Source: Planctomycetota bacterium (lineage in GTDB: Bacteria > Planctomycetota > Phycisphaerae > WQYP01). Taken from it: a DNA stretch of 8,985 nt. Made by a program: the position numbers and the translations under genes. Below are positions 5,715 to 8,985 of this stretch, in pieces (within the stretch, counting starts at the first letter, position 1; each line of letters begins with the position of its first letter). The notes under the pieces are model-generated. The model saw only the letters and a list, made by a program, of their open reading frames with translations. It did no database searches and was not told the origin of the DNA. The stretch lies in assembly GCA_021828935.1 (NCBI GenBank), contig JAJZCU010000058.1:1-8985 (forward strand), written 5' to 3'.

Positions 5715-8700
5715 TCATCGGCCGACGGGCTGCGAAGGGTTCTTTACAATATCCAATTTGCGCGCCGCCAGGAAAATCAGGGTGGCGGAGGTCACCTTTT
5801 TGTTGAAGATGTCTTCCAGCGCCCGGGCGTAATAAAACATCTGCCGGCGGTACATGCCAAGGCGGGCTTCAACGTGGTCGGCGCCGTCGGTTTTGTAATC
5901 CAGAACGTGCAGTTCATCGGGTTTTGCTATCAGCAAATCAACCACGCCGCGGACCAGCGGGTAATCGCGGCGGGCGCCGTCACGCAGGGCGCTGGCCGGG
6001 CCGGCGGCGGCGGCGGTTGACATGGCTGACATGTCTGCCAGCACTTCCTGCGGCGGCATGGACCACATAAACGGCAGTTCCCGCAGAAGCCGCGGGGCGG
6101 CAGGCTTGTTGGCGGCCGCGTCCTTCGCCAGAGAGCGCAGGCGCCCACCCAACTGGCTATCGAGCAACCATGCGATATCTTCCAGATTGATCATGTCGGC
6201 CTGCTCTTGTGCCAACAGTCCTTTGGCAATTAATTGTGTGACGTGTTCCGGCAGATTGTTGGAAGTGGCGGCGGCAAAATCAAGATGCTGCAACAACTGG
6301 TGTGTGGCGGTGCCGCGCAGGGTGGCGATGCCCTCGGCGCCGCGCATGTCGGCGCCTTCGCGCCATGTGGGCGGGGGCAGGTCATCCGCGGAAAAATGGT
6401 GCAGGTTTGCGGCGGGCATGGCGTCGGGCGATGGGTCTTCGGTGGCGGCGGCCTTGAGTTGAGAAACGCTAAACAACGCCGGCAACACGGTAAACGCATT
6501 GCACGAATATTGATAATTTATTCTGGTTTTGGCGTCGGCAACCGCCGCGGGCGTTTCGCCGGTGGGGGCATCGGCCGCGGGCAACGGTTCCATGGCCCGG
6601 ATGCGTTCGGCAAGCTGGCCGGCGGGGGTGGCAATGTCCACGGCCGGCGCCTCCGCGGGGGGCGGCGTTTGGGCCATCACCACCATGTCGAGCCGGCCTT
6701 CGGGCATGGGCGCATCGGCGCTTTCCAGCCAGGCGCAGCGAACGCCATCGGCAGCGCAGGCCGGCAGCAGCCAGTCTAACATGCATTGGGCCTTAATAAG
6801 CAAATCTTCGGGGAGGGGGCCGGCGTGTTGGGCGAAGAGTCGTTGTGCATCGGTGGCGTCAGACCATTTGCATGTGCCTGAAAGCACCAGATGGTTGCGG
6901 GCTCTGGTCAGGGCCACGTAGAGCAGGCGTAATTCCTCGGCCCGCAGTGCGCGCTGGCCCCGCAGCGCAATGGCGCGGTGCAGGGCCGATGAATAGGCCA
7001 TGTCGCGATTGACATCCTGCACCTGCAAACCCAGTTTCAGATCACGGTCCACCAGCACGGAACCGCGCAGGTTGGTTTCGTTGAATTGGCCGCCGAGACC
7101 GGCCACGAAGACCACGGGAAATTCCAAGCCCTTGCTTTTGTGAATGCTCATGAGCCGCACAACATTTTCTGATGAAGAAAGCAGCGGCGGGGGCGCTGTG
7201 CTGACATCTTCCTGATCTTCCATTTCCCGCAGGAACTCCAGGAAATGGTACAGCCCGTGCTGGCCGAATGCGGCGAATTCCAGCGTTTGCTGTTGAAGCT
7301 GGCGGCAGTTGATAATTTTTTGCGTGCCGCCGATGGCGCCAGCCAGGCGCGTTAAAATGCCGCTGTCCTGGTAAATTTCAGCCAGGCCCTCTGGCAGGCC
7401 CAGAGTGCGCACCGCATTGCGCCAGGCGTCCAGGCGGGTGAAGAGCGATTTTATTTTGCCAACAATAACTTCGCCGCAGGCGTCGGTGGCGGCGGTCGGC
7501 GCCGAGCCATCGGCTAGTTGCGCCACGGCCACATGAAACGGGACATCGTGTCGGCTGGGAAAGGCCAGACGAATGCGGGCCAATTCATCGTGCGTGAAGC
7601 CGCCAAAAATGTCAGAGAGCATTGTGCCGGCAATGGCCATGTCTTCCAACGGATTGTCCAGGGCCTTTAACAGCAGCACGACCTGGCGCACCTCCGGCGC
7701 GTCAAAAAAACCGGCGGATTGTTCAGTAACCAGCGGAACCTGCATTTCCGCGAACGTGCGCATGAAGACGGGGGCCTGTTTCTTAATACTGCGCAGCAGC
7801 ACGGCAATGTCGGAAAATTTAAGCGCGCGCCATTGCCCCTTTTCGTCGCAGATGTGCGTATCGGTCTGCAATAATTGCGTGATGCGGCGGGCAATGAAGC
7901 GGGCCTCAAAAACAATTTTGTCTTCAGGTTCCGCGGCCTCGGCGGTGGCATCTTCGCCGCCCTCACCGCCGGCGTTTTCTTCCCCGTCGTCGCCGCTGGC
8001 TTTGGGGTCAAGCAGATGCAGTTCGGCCGGGGCGCCGCACAGCGTGGGGACCTTTGGCGGCGGGGCGGCCACCTGGCCATTCACCGGGCGCGTGCCGGCC
8101 TGGAGGGCGTGCGTGTCGTCATAGGAGACCTGGGCCACTTCGGGCGTGAGCACGCGGCTAAAGATTTGGTTCATGGTGGCGATAAGATCGGGCTGGCTGC
8201 GAAAATTGTGCGGCAGGCTGACCACGGCGGCGCCGCTGGTGCTTGCGTGAAGGCGCCTTTGCCGATCTAAGAACAGACGCGGTTCCGCCTGGCGGAAGCC
8301 ATAGATACTTTGTTTAATATCCCCCACGGTGAATAAATTGCCTGAACCTTCAGGTTGCCGTACCGCCTGCAGCAGCGCCTCTTGCAGCGGGTTTAAGTCC
8401 TGTGATTCGTCCACCAACACATGGGTATAGGAAGCTTGCACTTGTTGGCGGGTCCTCGCATCTTTCACGAGCAGGTCCAGGGCAAGGCGCTCCAGATCAT
8501 TAAAGTTGACCATGCCCTTTTCACGGCGGGCGGCGGCGCAGGCGTTGCGATATTCCTGCGTAATCTCCAGCAACAAATTGGCCGGTTCGGTCAATTTTAA
8601 CATGTCGTGGCGCATTTCGGCGGCGGTGCTGGCAAACAATTCGCCGGGCTTGACGGCGTCGCCGATTTTGTCCTTCCACCAATCGCGGTGTTTGTCATAA

Positions 8701-8985
8701 AACTTCTTCTTAAGGAACTGCCATTCGTCCGGCGGCAGGCGGTCGAGATTCGTGGCGGTTTTTGGAAAGGGGTGATCGAACCGCGTGGCGCGCACGGAAT
8801 CCCATCCATTAATGCCGTCTTGTATCAGCGTGGTGGCGGCATCTTCCAGCATGGCGGCTGATTTATTAAAAAATCCCAGATATTTGGCGGCGCCGCGGCC
8901 GTCGGCTTGCGCGGCGCCCCGCAAGGCTTCCTGTTGGCGCATGCGCAATTGGATGGCAATTTGTTCCGCAAACGCACCCATTTTC
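5715..8985 (-). CDS. addA: AddA-like ATP-dependent helicase/nuclease subunit A (N-terminus beyond window)
   Basis: The - strand frame runs open through the right edge, so the protein is 5'-truncated. About 1,089 residues are visible (numbered from the Met at 8979-8981, which is internal). UvrD/Rep motifs appear in order: II VLVDESQD (188-195), III VGDIKQSIYGFRQAEP (219-234, the AddA-type form), IV LPHNFRS (256-262), V RLMSIHKSKGLEFPVV (609-624), VI RLLYVALTRAR (685-695). The C-terminal PD-(D/E)XK nuclease has R-G-T-A-T-H (889-894), RGVVDLL with D1015, LDYKTD with D1028/K1030, and Q1047-x-x-x-Y1051. Walker A, expected roughly 200 residues earlier, lies outside the window. AddA works with AddB to process double-strand breaks for recombination. 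Two low-complexity inserts stand out: an acidic one (327-355) and an Ala/Pro-rich one (770-860). The stop is TGA at 5715-5717. The gene converges on the DUF499 operon. A RecB-type relative is less likely given motif III. Confidence 0.88.
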   Translation of the reverse strand, partial: KMGAFAEQIAIQLRMRQQEALRGAAQADGRGAAKYLGFFNKSAAMLEDAATTLIQDGINGWDSVRATRFDHPFPKTATNLDRLPPDEWQFLKKKFYDKHRDWWKDKIGDAVKPGELFASTAAEMRHDMLKLTEPANLLLEITQEYRNACAAARREKGMVNFNDLERLALDLLVKDARTRQQVQASYTHVLVDESQDLNPLQEALLQAVRQPEGSGNLFTVGDIKQSIYGFRQAEPRLFLDRQRRLHASTSGAAVVSLPHNFRSQPDLIATMNQIFSRVLTPEVAQVSYDDTHALQAGTRPVNGQVAAPPPKVPTLCGAPAELHLLDPKASGDDGEENAGGEGGEDATAEAAEPEDKIVFEARFIARRITQLLQTDTHICDEKGQWRALKFSDIAVLLRSIKKQAPVFMRTFAEMQVPLVTEQSAGFFDAPEVRQVVLLLKALDNPLEDMAIAGTMLSDIFGGFTHDELARIRLAFPSRHDVPFHVAVAQLADGSAPTAATDACGEVIVGKIKSLFTRLDAWRNAVRTLGLPEGLAEIYQDSGILTRLAGAIGGTQKIINCRQLQQQTLEFAAFGQHGLYHFLEFLREMEDQEDVSTAPPPLLSSSENVVRLMSIHKSKGLEFPVVFVAGLGGQFNETNLRGSVLVDRDLKLGLQVQDVNRDMAYSSALHRAIALRGQRALRAEELRLLYVALTRARNHLVLSGTCKWSDATDAQRLFAQHAGPLPEDLLIKAQCMLDWLLPACAADGVRCAWLESADAPMPEGRLDMVVMAQTPPPAEAPAVDIATPAGQLAERIRAMEPLPAADAPTGETPAAVADAKTRINYQYSCNAFTVLPALFSVSQLKAAATEDPSPDAMPAANLHHFSADDLPPPTWREGADMRGAEGIATLRGTATHQLLQHLDFAAATSNNLPEHVTQLIAKGLLAQEQADMINLEDIAWLLDSQLGGRLRSLAKDAAANKPAAPRLLRELPFMWSMPPQEVLADMSAMSTAAAAGPASALRDGARRDYPLVRGVVDLLIAKPDELHVLDYKTDGADHVEARLGMYRRQMFYYARALEDIFNKKVTSATLIFLAARKLDIVKNPSQPVGR

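Noticed and set aside
6022..6921. Long + strand open frames opposite addA (146 to 181 aa)
   Set aside because: They are antisense shadows of a GC-rich gene with clear helicase and nuclease motifs on the - strand; their translations are low-complexity (Gly/Arg/His or Ser/Ala-rich) with no recognisable domains.

Overview
The window looks like an accessory (defence-type) segment of a GC-rich, probably environmental bacterium, assembled from short reads. The first nine bases equal the 3' end of the common Illumina adapter, so the left edge is probably a contig end. The right edge cuts through a gene. The taxon cannot be fixed from the sequence. The degenerate 'GCGGATGA'-type intergenic repeats, an AddA-type recombination helicase and the overall gene style would fit the Planctomycetota/Verrucomicrobiota area, but this is a weak inference.

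Layout. (1) Bases 1-202 hold a few adapter bases and the C-terminal end of an unrecognised + strand gene. (2) Bases 203-696 are non-coding. They carry two clusters of a 10-bp direct repeat (CGTCGTTAGG), one with an inverted copy that makes a perfect 20-bp palindrome, then a small stem-loop and a weak promoter candidate. (3) Bases 697-5353 are a tight three-gene + strand operon: an ABC/RecF-type AAA_21-like ATPase (365 aa), a TOPRIM-like protein (191 aa, 3-bp gap) and a DUF499-family large ATPase (997 aa, 14-bp overlap). (4) Bases 5354-5714 are non-coding between convergent genes and contain two diverged direct repeats of roughly 115 bp. (5) From 5715 to the right edge, on the - strand, is a 5'-truncated addA-like helicase-nuclease gene with motifs II-VI and a complete PD-(D/E)XK nuclease motif.

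How the genes may work together. Split pairs of an ABC-like ATPase and a TOPRIM protein are a recurring anti-phage arrangement (PARIS AriA/AriB, AbiL, RloA/RloB; fused in OLD and Gabija GajA). DUF499 ATPases usually sit in modification-type defence loci with a DUF1156 methylase and a helicase. Here the two are joined in one apparent transcription unit, and no methylase or helicase partner is visible on the available flank. That ATPase-TOPRIM-DUF499 module is the best candidate for an undescribed system. The DUF499 protein also carries what looks like a bacterial Ig-like domain before its C-terminal domain. The neighbouring AddA is a housekeeping DNA-end processing enzyme on the opposite strand and need not belong to the system.
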